A stretch of DNA of 64,000 bases, taken from NCBI RefSeq assembly GCF_029892105.1, contig NZ_JARZAJ010000034.1, positions 1 through 64,000 on the forward strand, written 5' to 3'. The notes under the pieces are model-generated. The model made no database searches. It was given only the letters and a program-made list of their open reading frames with translations, and was not told the origin of the DNA. Shown piece by piece: positions 7,266 through 16,148 of the stretch. How positions within the stretch are numbered: the stretch's first letter is position 1; every line of letters begins with the position of its first letter. This stretch comes from Kitasatospora sp. GP82 (lineage in GTDB: Bacteria > Actinomycetota > Actinomycetes > Streptomycetales > Streptomycetaceae). The translations under genes and the position numbers were made by a program.

Positions 7266-9974
7266 TCACCGCGTCGTGGCGTGTCCCTCGGGGGGAGGGA
7301 GCACATGGGCCATGATCACGGCGATGTCGTCCTCGGCTCCTTCCGTCTCCAGCGCGGCGAGCACGGCGTCGCAGGTCTCCTCGAGGTTCCGGCCGCGGTC
7401 GGCGAGAGTCCTGCACAGCAGGTTCATCCCCTGGTCGATGTCCTGGCCGCGCCGCTCGATCAGACCGTCGGTGTAGAGCACCAGGATGCCGTCCTCGGGG
7501 ATGGTGACCTTCACGCTCTCGAACCCGGCTCCGCCGACCCCCAGCGGTACCGCGGGAGGCAGCTCGATCGGCTGGGTGGAGCCGTCGCGAGCCACCACCA
7601 CCGGAGGCAGATGCCCGGCGCTCGCAGCGGTGCAGCTGCGATCGGCCGGGTCGTACACCGCGCAGACGCAGGTGGCGAACTGGCCCTCGCCGATGTCGGC
7701 AGCCGTCTCGTCGAGCCGTGTCAGGACCTGGTCGGGCGTCAGGTCCAGGGTGGCCAGCGTACGAGCCACCGTGCGGAGCTGGCCCATGGTCGCCGCGGCC
7801 CGCATACCGTGGCCCATCACATCGCCCACGATGAGTGCGAGCCGGTCACCGGAGAGCGGCACGACGTCGAACCAGTCCCCGCCGACCTCGCTCACCACAC
7901 TGCTGGGCAGATAGCGATAGGCGATCTCCACGCCCGGCGTGGGGCGGATGTGCTGGGACAGCAGGCCGCGCTGCAGGATGAGCGCGGTCTCGTGCTCGCG
8001 CCGGTAGAGGCGTGCGTTGTCGATGGACACCGCGGCGCGGGCCACCAGCTCCTCGGCGAGAGCCACGTCAGCGGGGGTGAACGGCTCGGGATTGCGCGTC
8101 CGGAAGAACTCAGCCCCGCCGAGGACCGCGCCCCGGGCGAGGACGGGCACCATCAGAAAGGAGTGGATGCCCGCGGCGAGGGCGGGCGCCACCCGGTCCT
8201 GCGAGCTGACGATGCCGGCCAGGGAGGTCTCGTCCACCTCGGGCACCAGGATCGACTGCCCGGTACGGAGGCTCTTCGCATAGTCCCGGGCAGGGTCGAA
8301 CTCGGAGGCTTCCCCCACCGCGTCGGCGGTAGCGGTCAGCCCCGAGGCGTACGCATCGCCCACGGCGACCGTGCGCAGCACCACGCTCTGGTCGTCACGC
8401 AGCTTGTACGGCTCGTCCCCGCGCAGCACGGGGTCCAGCAGATCGACGGTGACGAAGTCGGCGAAGCGCGGGAGGACGACCTCGACGAGCTCCTCGGCGG
8501 TGCGCTGGAGATCGAGCGTGGTGCCGATGCGGGTGCTTGCCTCGTTGAGCAGGGCAAGCTGCTCCCGGGCGGCGTTGGCCTGCCGCAGAGTCTCGTGCTC
8601 GTGCAGGTACAGGCGGGCGTTGTCGATGGAGACCGCCGCCCGGGAGACGAGCTCGTCGCCGAAGGCGAAGTCCTGGGCGTCGAAGGGCTCCCGGTCGTTG
8701 TGCCGGGCGTAGACGACCACGCCCAGGACCGTGCCGCGGGCGACGAGCGGTGACACCTGCAGGGGCTGGGTCTCGTGCCGGAGGTAGGAGCGCACTCCGC
8801 CGAACGGATTGTCGGCGAGCGGCGGCAGGTTCCGGCCGGACACGGTCAGTGTGCGGCCGGCCACCATCGCCTGTGTGTAGGGCGAGCCCGGAGGAAGGCG
8901 GTACACGCCTTCCGTCGGCAGGTCTTCGATGGGGAAGCGCGGGTGCGCGGCGGCCAGCGCGAGACGCCGTACCAGCATCGTGCCCGCGGCCTCGCCCACC
9001 TCCGGGTCGGTGTCCGCGAGCAGCCGCTCCCGGACCAGTACTCCGCACAGGTCGGCGAGCCGCGGCACGATCTCGCCGGCCAGCTCGCGGGCAGTCCGGC
9101 GCAGATCGAGCGTGGTGCCGATCCTGGCGGTGGCCTCCGCCAGATGGGTGAGTCGTTCCTGCGCCCGGGCCGCCTGGGCCTCGGCCCTGAACCGTTCGGT
9201 GACATCAATGATCGAGGAGGCGACGCCGAGGATCTGGCCGGATGGCGACTCCATCCGGAAGTACGAGGCCGACCAGGCCCGATCGTGCTCGGGATTGCCG
9301 GGGGTGCGGCCGTGCGACCTGGCGTCGAGGACCGGCTCACCCGTGGCCAGCACGTGCCGCATCGCCTCCTCGATCTCGGCGGCGTTGATACCCGGCAGCG
9401 CTTCGCTGAGGCGTCTGCCGAGGTGCTGCTGCGACGAGAGGCCGTTCATCTGCGCGAGCGCGGGATTGATGCGGACGAAGCGCAGGTCGGTGTCGTAGAC
9501 GGCCAGGCCGATCGGGGACTGGGTGAAGTAGCCGTCCAGGATGACGAGGTCCGCCTCGACCTGGTTCAGCGCCCGCACGTCGGATGCGGTGGCGAGGACG
9601 AGGAGCCGCCCGTCGGGTCCGGCGATCGGGTAGGTCCGGAACTCGAGCTCCACCTGGTGGCCGTCCCGGTGCCGCACCGGGAACACTCCCGACCAGCCCC
9701 GGCCCGATGTGACGCGGTCGAACAGGCCGAGAGCCGCAGGACGCTGTTCGTCGGCCAGCAGCAACTGGGCTGCGAAGCTGCCGACGGCCTCCTCCGCGGA
9801 GTAGCCGAGCAGCGCCTCGGCGTCCTCACTCCAGTGCAGGAACCGCCCGTCGCCATCGAGCAGGGCGGTCGCGAGGGGGAGCAGTCGGTGACCGCCCAGC
9901 CGCGCTGCCACTACCCCCGTCGGCCCCTGGCGGGCTCCTTCAGCGGAGTCCGACTCGCTTCGGTGCATCGTCAA
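7266..9974 (-). CDS. PAS-PAS-GAF-GAF-SpoIIE protein phosphatase
   Basis: A 902-residue cytosolic sensor phosphatase. Domains in order: PAS (about 27-140, LLDGDGRFLHWSEDAEALLGY), PAS (144-262, FTQSPIGLAVYDTDLRFVRIN), GAF (about 290-460), GAF (about 480-655) and a C-terminal PP2C/SpoIIE phosphatase (665-895). The metal-binding motifs are present: VSEVGGDWFD, VGDVMGHGMRAA and LYTDGLIERRG. The two GAF domains share opening sequences (RIGTTLDLRRTARELA and RIGTTLDLQRTAEELV), so they arose by internal duplication. Such Streptomyces proteins dephosphorylate anti-sigma-factor antagonists in response to small molecules, light or redox. No anti-sigma factor kinase or antagonist gene is adjacent, so its partner is elsewhere. 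Confidence 0.93.
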   Translation of the reverse strand: MTMHRSESDSAEGARQGPTGVVAARLGGHRLLPLATALLDGDGRFLHWSEDAEALLGYSAEEAVGSFAAQLLLADEQRPAALGLFDRVTSGRGWSGVFPVRHRDGHQVELEFRTYPIAGPDGRLLVLATASDVRALNQVEADLVILDGYFTQSPIGLAVYDTDLRFVRINPALAQMNGLSSQQHLGRRLSEALPGINAAEIEEAMRHVLATGEPVLDARSHGRTPGNPEHDRAWSASYFRMESPSGQILGVASSIIDVTERFRAEAQAARAQERLTHLAEATARIGTTLDLRRTARELAGEIVPRLADLCGVLVRERLLADTDPEVGEAAGTMLVRRLALAAAHPRFPIEDLPTEGVYRLPPGSPYTQAMVAGRTLTVSGRNLPPLADNPFGGVRSYLRHETQPLQVSPLVARGTVLGVVVYARHNDREPFDAQDFAFGDELVSRAAVSIDNARLYLHEHETLRQANAAREQLALLNEASTRIGTTLDLQRTAEELVEVVLPRFADFVTVDLLDPVLRGDEPYKLRDDQSVVLRTVAVGDAYASGLTATADAVGEASEFDPARDYAKSLRTGQSILVPEVDETSLAGIVSSQDRVAPALAAGIHSFLMVPVLARGAVLGGAEFFRTRNPEPFTPADVALAEELVARAAVSIDNARLYRREHETALILQRGLLSQHIRPTPGVEIAYRYLPSSVVSEVGGDWFDVVPLSGDRLALIVGDVMGHGMRAAATMGQLRTVARTLATLDLTPDQVLTRLDETAADIGEGQFATCVCAVYDPADRSCTAASAGHLPPVVVARDGSTQPIELPPAVPLGVGGAGFESVKVTIPEDGILVLYTDGLIERRGQDIDQGMNLLCRTLADRGRNLEETCDAVLAALETEGAEDDIAVIMAHVLPPPEGHATTR

Positions 9975-10129
9975 GAAACCATCCAGACGTCATCGCCTGC
10001 TCCAACGCACTGTCTCCGCAGACCGCACCTCCAGAGTGCAACGTCACCTGCCGTTCGGCGAGTACGCGGAACATACATGTCGTGTTCATGTCGGCGAAGT
10101 GGGGGCGCGGTCGGCACATCCGCCCGGCC

Positions 10130-10532
10130 GACCGTGACCGCGTGCTCACCCTTGAACCGCGGCTATGCCGCCGAACTCCTGGCCGCCGTCGACTTGCCGG
10201 CGGACTTCGCGAGCCGCTACCCGCACGAACTGTCCGGCGGGCAGCGTCAGCGCGTGTCCATCGCCCGGGCACTGGCCGCCGAGCCCGACATCCCGCTGTG
10301 CGACGAGGTCACCTCCGCCCTCGACGCCGACACCGCCGCCGGCATCATGGCCCTACTGACCGGCCTCCGGGCCGAGCGAGGGCTTGCACTCGCGCTCATC
10401 AGCCACGACCTCCCCCTGGTCACCGACCACGCGGACACCCTGATCACCCTCGACCAAGGCCGCACCACCGAAGGGGCGGGGCACGCGCCGCCCGTACCCC
10501 TTCCATCGGGCGACCGCCTGCGGTGGCGCTGA
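10130..10532 (+). pseudogene. 3' remnant of an ABC transporter ATPase
   Basis: The plus frame ending at 10532 encodes only the second half of an ABC ATPase: the signature LSGGQRQRVSIARALAAEP, a Walker B/D-loop region reading CDEVTSALDADT, and the switch histidine in ALISHDL. It resembles oligopeptide or nickel importer ATPases. The Walker A half is missing; upstream in-frame sequence is the antisense of the phosphatase gene and noncoding DNA. It cannot work as an ATPase. Its last 180 bases are also the antisense tail of the MarR gene. Confidence 0.75.
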
Positions 10533-10991
10533 CCGGGGCCTTTCGGCCCTGGCCGCCGAGGCGCACACGCGCAGCAGCAAGGCGTTCAGCTGCGCCCGCT
10601 CACCTCTCGTCAGAGGCATCAGAAGATCGTCCTGGACGGCCGCGCTCTCGGCGTACAACTCATCCAGCAGTACCTGCCCGGTGGGGGTCAGCATGACCAG
10701 CTGACGACGACGGTCCGCGGTGTCCCGCACGCACTCGACGTACCCGGCGGCGATGAGGTCGTCGAGAGTCTTGACCGTGTCGGTGCGGTCGATGTCCAGA
10801 CGGGCCGCCAGCTCGGTCTTCGCGTGCGGCCCGAACTCGGCCAGGGCCGAGAGCATCGACAGATGCCACACCCGCACCCCACGCTCCGCGAGCTGCACCG
10901 CGAGCCTGCGCCGAGCCTCCTTGCCGACCTGCGACAGCAGATGGACCGTCTGCTGGAGCGGCCTGGAGGACCCTTTCCTACCGTCGTACAT
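10353..10991 (-). CDS. MarR-family regulator with an acquired C-terminal tail
   Basis: A winged-helix repressor. Residues 1-150 (from MYDGRKG) form a full MarR domain with ARLDIDRTDTVKTLDDLIAAG as the recognition helix and CVRDTADRRRQLVMLTPTG as the wing. After about residue 150 the frame continues for about 60 residues that are simply the antisense of the ABC ATPase remnant, so the natural stop codon has been lost at a junction near 10550. The ATG at 10991 is the first good start, although its ribosome site is weak. The 46-base palindrome at 11208-11253 lies upstream and could be its operator. Confidence 0.7.
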   Translation of the reverse strand: MYDGRKGSSRPLQQTVHLLSQVGKEARRRLAVQLAERGVRVWHLSMLSALAEFGPHAKTELAARLDIDRTDTVKTLDDLIAAGYVECVRDTADRRRQLVMLTPTGQVLLDELYAESAAVQDDLLMPLTRGERAQLNALLLRVCASAARAERPRSAPPQAVARWKGYGRRVPRPFGGAALVEGDQGVRVVGDQGEVVADERECKPSLGPEAGQ

Positions 10992-11207
10992 GCGTATTCC
11001 AACCACTACGGAGGCCACGATCCCGTGCTGCCCGTCTCCCTGAGGCGGGGCGCACATCGTGGCCAGAGGCCGCCCAGGGGACCGGCGACACACCCGGCCC
11101 CTCCCGCAGGGCCCCGGCACGTCGACAGGTTTCGATCACTGTGACCACAACACCCGGGCGAGGGACGGTTCTTCGGCCAGACCTGGAGCAGTTCCACGCG
11201 CCGGGGT

Positions 11208-11253
11208 GCCCCACCAGTATCGTCTACATCAATGTAGACGATACTGGTGGGGC
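11208..11253. promoter_or_regulatory. Perfect 22-bp inverted repeat
   Basis: Two perfect 22-base arms (11208-11229 and 11232-11253) separated by CA. The centre reads CGTCTACATCAATGTAGACG. It lies between the MarR and pgm regions. It may be a MarR operator, a strong hairpin or a miniature mobile repeat; no T-run follows, so a simple terminator is less likely. Confidence 0.6.
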
Positions 11254-11374
11254 TTGCCATTGCGGACAGGGGCGGACCCACCAGCCAGGCGTTCCCCGGG
11301 GCTGATCGGCCTCTGGACAGGCCGCATGCAGCAGCGTCGCTCAGGGGCGCAGGTCGCCGGCCGGCGGCGCTTGA

Positions 11375-13021
11375 TCAGGTCGCGGCGCCGAGGGCGACGG
11401 ACACGACGGCCTTGGCCTCCTCCTGGACGCCGGCGAGGTGGTCGGGGCCGAGGAACGACTCGGCGTAGATCTTGTACACGTCCTCAGTGCCGGAGGGGCG
11501 GGCCGCGAACCACGCGTTGCGGGTGGTCACCTTGATCCCGCCGATCGGGGCGCCGTTGCCGGGCGCCTCGGTGAGGACGGCGGTGACCGGCTCGCCCGCG
11601 AGGGTGTCCGCCGCCACCTGTTCCGGCGAGAGCCTGGCGAGGACTGCCTTCTCCTCCCGGGACGCGGGCGCGTCGATCCGGGCGTAGGCGGGAGCGCCGA
11701 AGCGGTCGGTGAGCGCGGCGTAGTGTTCGGACGGGGAGCTGCCGGTCACGGCGATGATCTCGGAGGCGAGCAGGGCGAGGATGATGCCGTCCTTGTCGGT
11801 CGTCCAGACCGAACCGTCGCGGCGCAGGAAGGAAGCCCCGGCCGACTCCTCTCCGCCGAAGCCGAGCGATCCGCTCACCAGGCCGTCGACGAACCATTTG
11901 AAGCCGACGGGCACCTCCACCAGCTTGCGGCCCAGCTCTGCGGCCACCCGGTCGATCATGCCGGAGGACACCAGGGTTTTGCCGATCCCCGCTGCGCCGG
12001 GCCACCTGTCGCGGTGCGAGTAAAGGTAGTTGACGGCGACGGCGAGGTACTGGTTGGGGTTCATCAGGCCGGCGTCCGGGGTGACGATTCCGTGCCTGTC
12101 GGCGTCGGCATCGTTGCCGGTGGCCACCTGGTAGGTGTTGCGCTGCGAAATCAGCGAGGCCATCGCGTAGGGGGAGGAGCAGTCCATGCGGATCTTGCCG
12201 TCCCAGTCCAGGGTCATGAAACGCCAGGTGGGATCGGTCAGCGGGTTGACCACCGTCAGGTCCAGGCGGTGCTCCTCGGCGATCCGGCTCCAGTAGGCAA
12301 CCGACGCACCGCCCATCGGGTCCGCCCCGATCCGTACCCCTGCGGAGCGCACCGCGTCCAGGTCGACCACGGCGGGCAGGTCCTCGACGTAGCGGCCCAG
12401 GAAGTCGTACCGCCCGGTCGTCGGCACCGTCAGCGCACGGGCGTAGGGCAACCGCCGCACATCCTTGAGACCGCCGGTGATGAGTTCGTTGGCCCGGTCC
12501 TGGATCCATGCCGTCGCCGCCGAGTCGGCGGGGCCGCCGTTCGGCGGGTTGTACTTGAAGCCGCCGTCGGCGGGCGGGTTGTGCGACGGTGTGACCACCA
12601 CACCGTCCGCGAGGCCGCCGGTCCGGCCGCGGTTGTGGGTGAGGACGGCGTGCGACACAGCCGGTGTGGGGGTGTAGCCGTCGGCGGAGTCGATGAGCAC
12701 GGAGACGTCGTTGGCGGCGAAGACCTCGACGGCGGTCACCCGTGCGGGCTCGGACAGCGCGTGGGTGTCGGCGCCGAGGAAGAGCGGGCCGTCCGTGCCC
12801 CGCATCGCCCGGTAGTCGCAGATCGCCTGGCTGGTCGCCGCGATGTGGTCCTCGTTGAACGCCGTGGCCAGTGACGACCCCCGATGCCCGGAGGTGCCGA
12901 AGGCCACGCGCTGGGCGGGGTCGGCGGGGTCGGGGTGCAGTGCGTAGTACGCGGTCACCAGCCGGGCGACGTCGACCAAGTCCGTCGGCCGCGCCGGCTG
13001 CCCCGCTCGCTCGTGAGGCAT
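11375..13021 (-). CDS. pgm: Phosphoglucomutase (alpha-D-glucose specific)
   Basis: Interconverts glucose 1-phosphate and glucose 6-phosphate in the cytosol, linking glycogen or trehalose metabolism and cell-envelope sugar nucleotides to glycolysis. The 548-residue length is that of the family. Motifs: FGTSGHRG at residues 41-48, the phosphoserine loop VVVTPSHNPPADGGFKYN, the metal loop GNDADADRHG, the sugar loop GGEESAGASF and the phosphate loop RPSGTEDVYKIYAES. ATG 13021 follows GAGAGGAG. The ORF can be extended to 13804 but that part is low-complexity and overlaps the regulator fragment. The dephospho/phospho enzyme needs magnesium. It is monocistronic here. Confidence 0.95.
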   Translation of the reverse strand: MPHERAGQPARPTDLVDVARLVTAYYALHPDPADPAQRVAFGTSGHRGSSLATAFNEDHIAATSQAICDYRAMRGTDGPLFLGADTHALSEPARVTAVEVFAANDVSVLIDSADGYTPTPAVSHAVLTHNRGRTGGLADGVVVTPSHNPPADGGFKYNPPNGGPADSAATAWIQDRANELITGGLKDVRRLPYARALTVPTTGRYDFLGRYVEDLPAVVDLDAVRSAGVRIGADPMGGASVAYWSRIAEEHRLDLTVVNPLTDPTWRFMTLDWDGKIRMDCSSPYAMASLISQRNTYQVATGNDADADRHGIVTPDAGLMNPNQYLAVAVNYLYSHRDRWPGAAGIGKTLVSSGMIDRVAAELGRKLVEVPVGFKWFVDGLVSGSLGFGGEESAGASFLRRDGSVWTTDKDGIILALLASEIIAVTGSSPSEHYAALTDRFGAPAYARIDAPASREEKAVLARLSPEQVAADTLAGEPVTAVLTEAPGNGAPIGGIKVTTRNAWFAARPSGTEDVYKIYAESFLGPDHLAGVQEEAKAVVSVALGAAT

Positions 13022-13224
13022 CTGCGCTCCTCTCACATCCGGTCCGGTCACCACATCCTCACAGGCGCCGGCCGGTCCCGTCAGGCCCGACACGAGATAC
13101 GGCCGGATATCGACGGCGAGGTTGCGTCCGAGTCGTACGACCCGGTGCGCGCAGGTGCCTGCGGTTCCTTCTGCGGGCCCGGAGCGAGCCGTTCGCTGCG
13201 CAGGGCAGGCCGTCAGGGGTGTTG

Positions 13225-13560
13225 TCAGTCGGCCTCGTCGGGGGACAGGTTCGGGATGTCGGCCCGGCACAGGGTGACCAGCAGGCCGTACGCCTCGCCC
13301 TGGGAGCTCTTGGCCGGGTGGAGTTCGGCGTTCTGTTCCCGGAGCCGTGCGGCAAGTGCGTGGGCCTCGTCCGGGGTGAGCCAGAGATGGCGCAGTACGG
13401 AGTGCTTCGCCTGGCCGGGGCGCGCGGGCAGCATCTCGCCCAGGGCCGCATTGGTGAGGAACTCGGAGCCGTCCTCTGCGTCCTCGTCGAGTTCGAAGCT
13501 CCGGCTGACCAGCGCGAAGTACTGCTCGGTGCCGCCGCGCACCTGCCGGATCTCGGAGCC
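13225..13560 (-). pseudogene. C-terminal part of an ArsR-like regulator
   Basis: About 110 residues, QVRGGTEQYFALVSRSFEL through ADIPNLSPDE, match the second half of a family of actinomycete helix-turn-helix regulators with a C-terminal sensor part. The DNA-binding half should precede it, but upstream of about 13560 the frame is unrelated. A GTG inside the sequence allows a 105-residue ORF from 13542, but without its HTH domain this should be inert. I cannot exclude that the short form is translated. Confidence 0.5.
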
Positions 13561-13645
13561 AACTCTCCCCTGGAGAGAGGGTGTTGTGCGAGTGTTCGCC
13601 CGATCTGTCTCTGAGCCGGCGTGGGGCGGCGGCTACGTGCGGGTT

Positions 13646-13661
13646 CCCCCCCCGGGGGGGG
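13646..13661. repeat. C8G8 homopolymer palindrome
   Basis: Eight C residues followed directly by eight G residues. It is a self-complementary homopolymer block in noncoding DNA, prone to slippage and a difficult spot for sequencing. Confidence 0.8.
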
Positions 13662-13872
13662 TACGCGGGTCCTCGGGAGGGGCAGGGTGTATGGGACACG
13701 CTCGCCCCTGCCCCCAACTCAGGCGCACCGCAGCGGAACGTCAACGCCCATGCTGCAAAGGCGGCTTCACCGAACCGGCGCGAGCCGCCCGTGCACCCGC
13801 ACAACGCCCTCTGAACAACCGCAGTAACCGACGTCAGTCAACTCTCAAACGGCATTGGGGATGCCGGGTGAG

Positions 13873-14412
13873 TCAGCTCCCGTACCGGCACACCGTGACC
13901 CACCCGGCGCCGGAGATGGGAACGCCGCTCTTCGCACCGCATCCCATTCTGTGGTAACTGCCGTTGATCATGTTGTAGTAGTGGCCCCAGCGGTAGTATC
14001 CGGCCTGGTTGGCGAAGGGGTCATGGTTGGGATCGGCGTCGTAGACGCTCTTCTCGCTGGCCCACTGCCCCGTGGCCTGGTTCGGCGGATAGCCCGACAT
14101 GTTCTCAGCGGCGTTGCTTATCGCGGCGTGGTGCAGCTGGCCGCCCGAAGTGGATGCCGGGTCATCAGCCCAGGACTGGGCCTCGGCGGCAAGTGCGCTG
14201 TCCCAGGTCAAAGCCGACTGACCGGCCTGTTGGCGCACGCTGTTGGTCTCGGAGAGGATGGCCTGCTGCTCGGCGGCGCTGATCTCGGCGGGGAGCCCTG
14301 CCGAGTTGGAGACGGTCGCGGTAGCAGCCGGTGCCAGTATCGTCCCTCCGGTCATCAGCGCCACTGCGACGATGGCCATGGCGCGATGGTGTACCCGAGT
14401 AGGATTTTTCAT
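13873..14412 (-). CDS. Secreted CAP/SCP-domain protein
   Basis: A 179-residue exported protein. Residues 1-35 are a signal peptide (basic MKNPTRVHHR, then AMAIVAVALMTGG, then Ala-rich cleavage region). The mature part is a CAP (PR-1/SCP) domain: ILSETNSVRQQAGQSALTWD, LAAEAQSWAD, the HHAAISNAAENMSGY box, GQWASEKSVYD and GHYYNMINGSYHRMGCG. These proteins act outside the cell; bacterial roles are mostly unknown. ATG 14412 has AGGGAG seven bases upstream. It stands alone and is divergent from the short wHTH fragment at 14574. Confidence 0.88.
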   Translation of the reverse strand: MKNPTRVHHRAMAIVAVALMTGGTILAPAATATVSNSAGLPAEISAAEQQAILSETNSVRQQAGQSALTWDSALAAEAQSWADDPASTSGGQLHHAAISNAAENMSGYPPNQATGQWASEKSVYDADPNHDPFANQAGYYRWGHYYNMINGSYHRMGCGAKSGVPISGAGWVTVCRYGS

Positions 14413-14573
14413 TGCGACTCCCTGGTCGCACAGAAAACAGCAGCAAGTGCCGGCCTGAATCACGGCTGTCACGGAAGCGGGCCGCACGGCCGGCTCATGC
14501 GATGGCCAGGAAGCCATCGGCAGCAAACTGGTCTGGTCGGCGGCCGCATGGCCGCCCTCGGTAGGACCAGCGT

Positions 14574-14795
14574 ATGTCTGGGGTTTCTGTGCGGCGAACG
14601 GAGACACCGGCCGTTTTCGAGCACGCCGAGAACGGCCTTCGCGCCAAGGAGTTCTGCCGGGCTCTCGACACCGGTCTGGAACCGAAGCAGGTCGAAGGCA
14701 TACGAGCCAAGCTCAAGCGCCTCGTCGGCCGAGGCATCCTGACCGAGCCCGCACCCGGACTGTTCATCCTGCCCAGCCCGAAGACCGGCACGTAG
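14574..14795 (+). CDS. Short winged-helix-like protein, probably a gene fragment
   Basis: A 73-residue ORF with FEHAENGLRAKEFCRALDTG and IRAKLKRLVGRGILTEPAPG, a pattern I associate with the C-terminal helix-turn-helix of a large group of Streptomyces proteins, some of them linked to transposons. Those proteins are much longer, so this is probably a remnant with a chance start. No strong ribosome site precedes it. Function unknown. Confidence 0.4.
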   Translation: MSGVSVRRTETPAVFEHAENGLRAKEFCRALDTGLEPKQVEGIRAKLKRLVGRGILTEPAPGLFILPSPKTGT

Positions 14796-14914
14796 CCACC
14801 ACCCCGACACCGCCCCAGAACGAAATCGGACGAGAGCTCACAAAGCTCCTTCTGGGCACGGGAGTTGGACGACACATCCGGCAGGACTGCCCCCGGAACC
14901 GGTAAGGTCCGGGC

Positions 14915-15253
14915 GTGGCCAGGACATTGCGGTTGGCGGTTGCGCAGAGCACGGTGCCCGAGGATCCGACCGACCGTACGGCGGTGCGGGCGGCGGGGGA
15001 GGAGATCCGGTCCTTGATGCGCCGGGCTGCCGGGGCCGGAGCGAGGCTGGTGCAGTTCCCGGAAGGCGAGATCGTCTACCCGGGCAAGCACGTGATGGCG
15101 ACGGGAACGACCGGCGAACCCGCTCCCGCGGACTGGAGCAGGTCTGCGTGGGACGTTCTGCGCGAGGAGGCCGAGGCGACCGCCCGCCTGGCGGGCGAAC
15201 TCGGCCTGTGGGCGGTGTTCGGGTCGATCCACCCGTTCACGCCTCCGCTCTGA
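14915..15253 (+). pseudogene. 5' half of a nitrilase-family (C-N hydrolase) gene
   Basis: Begins at GTG 14915 and encodes LRLAVAQSTV, GARLVQFPEGEI (which carries the first catalytic Glu of the family) and LGLWAVFGSIHPFTPP, then stops at 112 residues. The Lys and Cys of the catalytic triad lie further on in the family and are absent. The frame ends where the sequence turns into unrelated repeated DNA at about 15250. The product cannot be an active amidase. Confidence 0.75.
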
Positions 15254-15290
15254 CGCCATGACACGCCGCCGCAGGGCCGGTCACAACGGT

Positions 15291-15320
15291 CTGCCGGTGG
15301 CGCGTCTGCCGGTGGCGCGT
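15291..15320 (+). repeat. Two tandem 15-bp repeats
   Basis: CTGCCGGTGGCGCGT is present twice in direct succession just after the point where the nitrilase gene is cut. It probably marks the rearrangement junction. Confidence 0.8.
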
Positions 15321-15329
15321 CGGCCGGTC

Positions 15330-15693
15330 GGAGCCGGCGCCGACCACCTGGACCGACCTGTGCAGGGCGGCGGGCATCGACCGCACCGGTATCGGCGGGG
15401 ACTTGGACGGCACCGCCCTCGTCCCGGTACGCCTGGAGCGTCACCAGCATGCGGAAGCACGATCGACTTCACCGAATCCGTGCCCGATCCCATTCGGCCG
15501 GTGGAAGACAGCAGCCCCGCCCCTGTGGTCACGCCGGTCTGCTCGCCGGACGCTGCTGCGCTCTACAGTTCGGTCCGGCCGCAGACTTCGCGGTCGGGGT
15601 CCGCGAGCAGGGCCCTGTGGCGGCGCCTGGACTGTACTTCTCCAGGTCTTCCGGATGGGCCACGCCGGCTCGGCGGCCTCGCGCGGACGCTGC
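15330..15693. other. Noncoding stretch between nitrilase fragment and HxlR gene
   Basis: One plus-strand run, TWTDLCRAAGIDRTGIGGDLD at about 15345-15410, looks protein-like but has no recognisable family, no start and no continuation. I see no intact gene, repeat or RNA here. Confidence 0.4.
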
Positions 15694-16050
15694 TCATAAC
15701 TCGCCCTGGCAGGGCCCGTTGTTACGCAGATGCTCCGCCGCCCAGCGCCCCAGCTCCATCAGTGCGGGCTCCAGCGCCTTGCCCGCCTCGGTCAACCGGT
15801 AGGCGACCCGAAGCGGGGGGCCGGCGTCCACCTCTCGCAGGAGCAGACCTGCAGTGCCGAGCTCGGTGAGCCGGTCCGACAGCATGCGCTCGCTGATCCC
15901 CGGGATGGCCCGCCGCAGGTCGGCGAAGTAGGCGGGCCCTGGAATCAGGGTGGCGACGATCAGGCCGGTCCAGCGCTTGCCGAAGAGCTGGAAGACGCGC
16001 GTCACGCCTTCGTCGACGGTCCTGCACGTCTGCTCGCTGTGGTTCGCCAT
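15694..16050 (-). CDS. HxlR-family regulator
   Basis: A 118-residue winged-helix regulator. The family core is clear: VFQLFGKRWTGLIVATL, then YFADLRRAIPGISERMLSDR as the recognition helix and VAYRLTEAGKALEPAL in the wing region. A cysteine (QTCRTVDEG) precedes the first helix, as in redox- or aldehyde-sensing HxlR proteins. It is divergent from azoR across a 98-base AT-rich spacer with an inverted repeat. The arrangement is that of a quinone- or electrophile-responsive repressor of an azoreductase; the ligand is inferred. Confidence 0.9.
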   Translation of the reverse strand: MANHSEQTCRTVDEGVTRVFQLFGKRWTGLIVATLIPGPAYFADLRRAIPGISERMLSDRLTELGTAGLLLREVDAGPPLRVAYRLTEAGKALEPALMELGRWAAEHLRNNGPCQGEL

Positions 16051-16071
16051 GTCCCCAGGGTAGCCTTCCCG

Positions 16072-16118
16072 TATGTAGCTGCAAAAAAGTAAGCTCCTGT
16101 GTTATTAATAGCTACGTA
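16072..16118. promoter_or_regulatory. HxlR/azoR divergent promoter and operator
   Basis: An interrupted inverted repeat, TATGTAGCT (16072-16080) and AGCTACGTA (16110-16118), matches at eight of nine positions. It flanks an AT-rich stretch (GTTATTAATAGC) that would hold the promoters. It is the natural binding site of the HxlR product. Confidence 0.55.
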
Positions 16119-16148
16119 AGAAATTTCCCCACTCGCCCGGAGCTTGCC

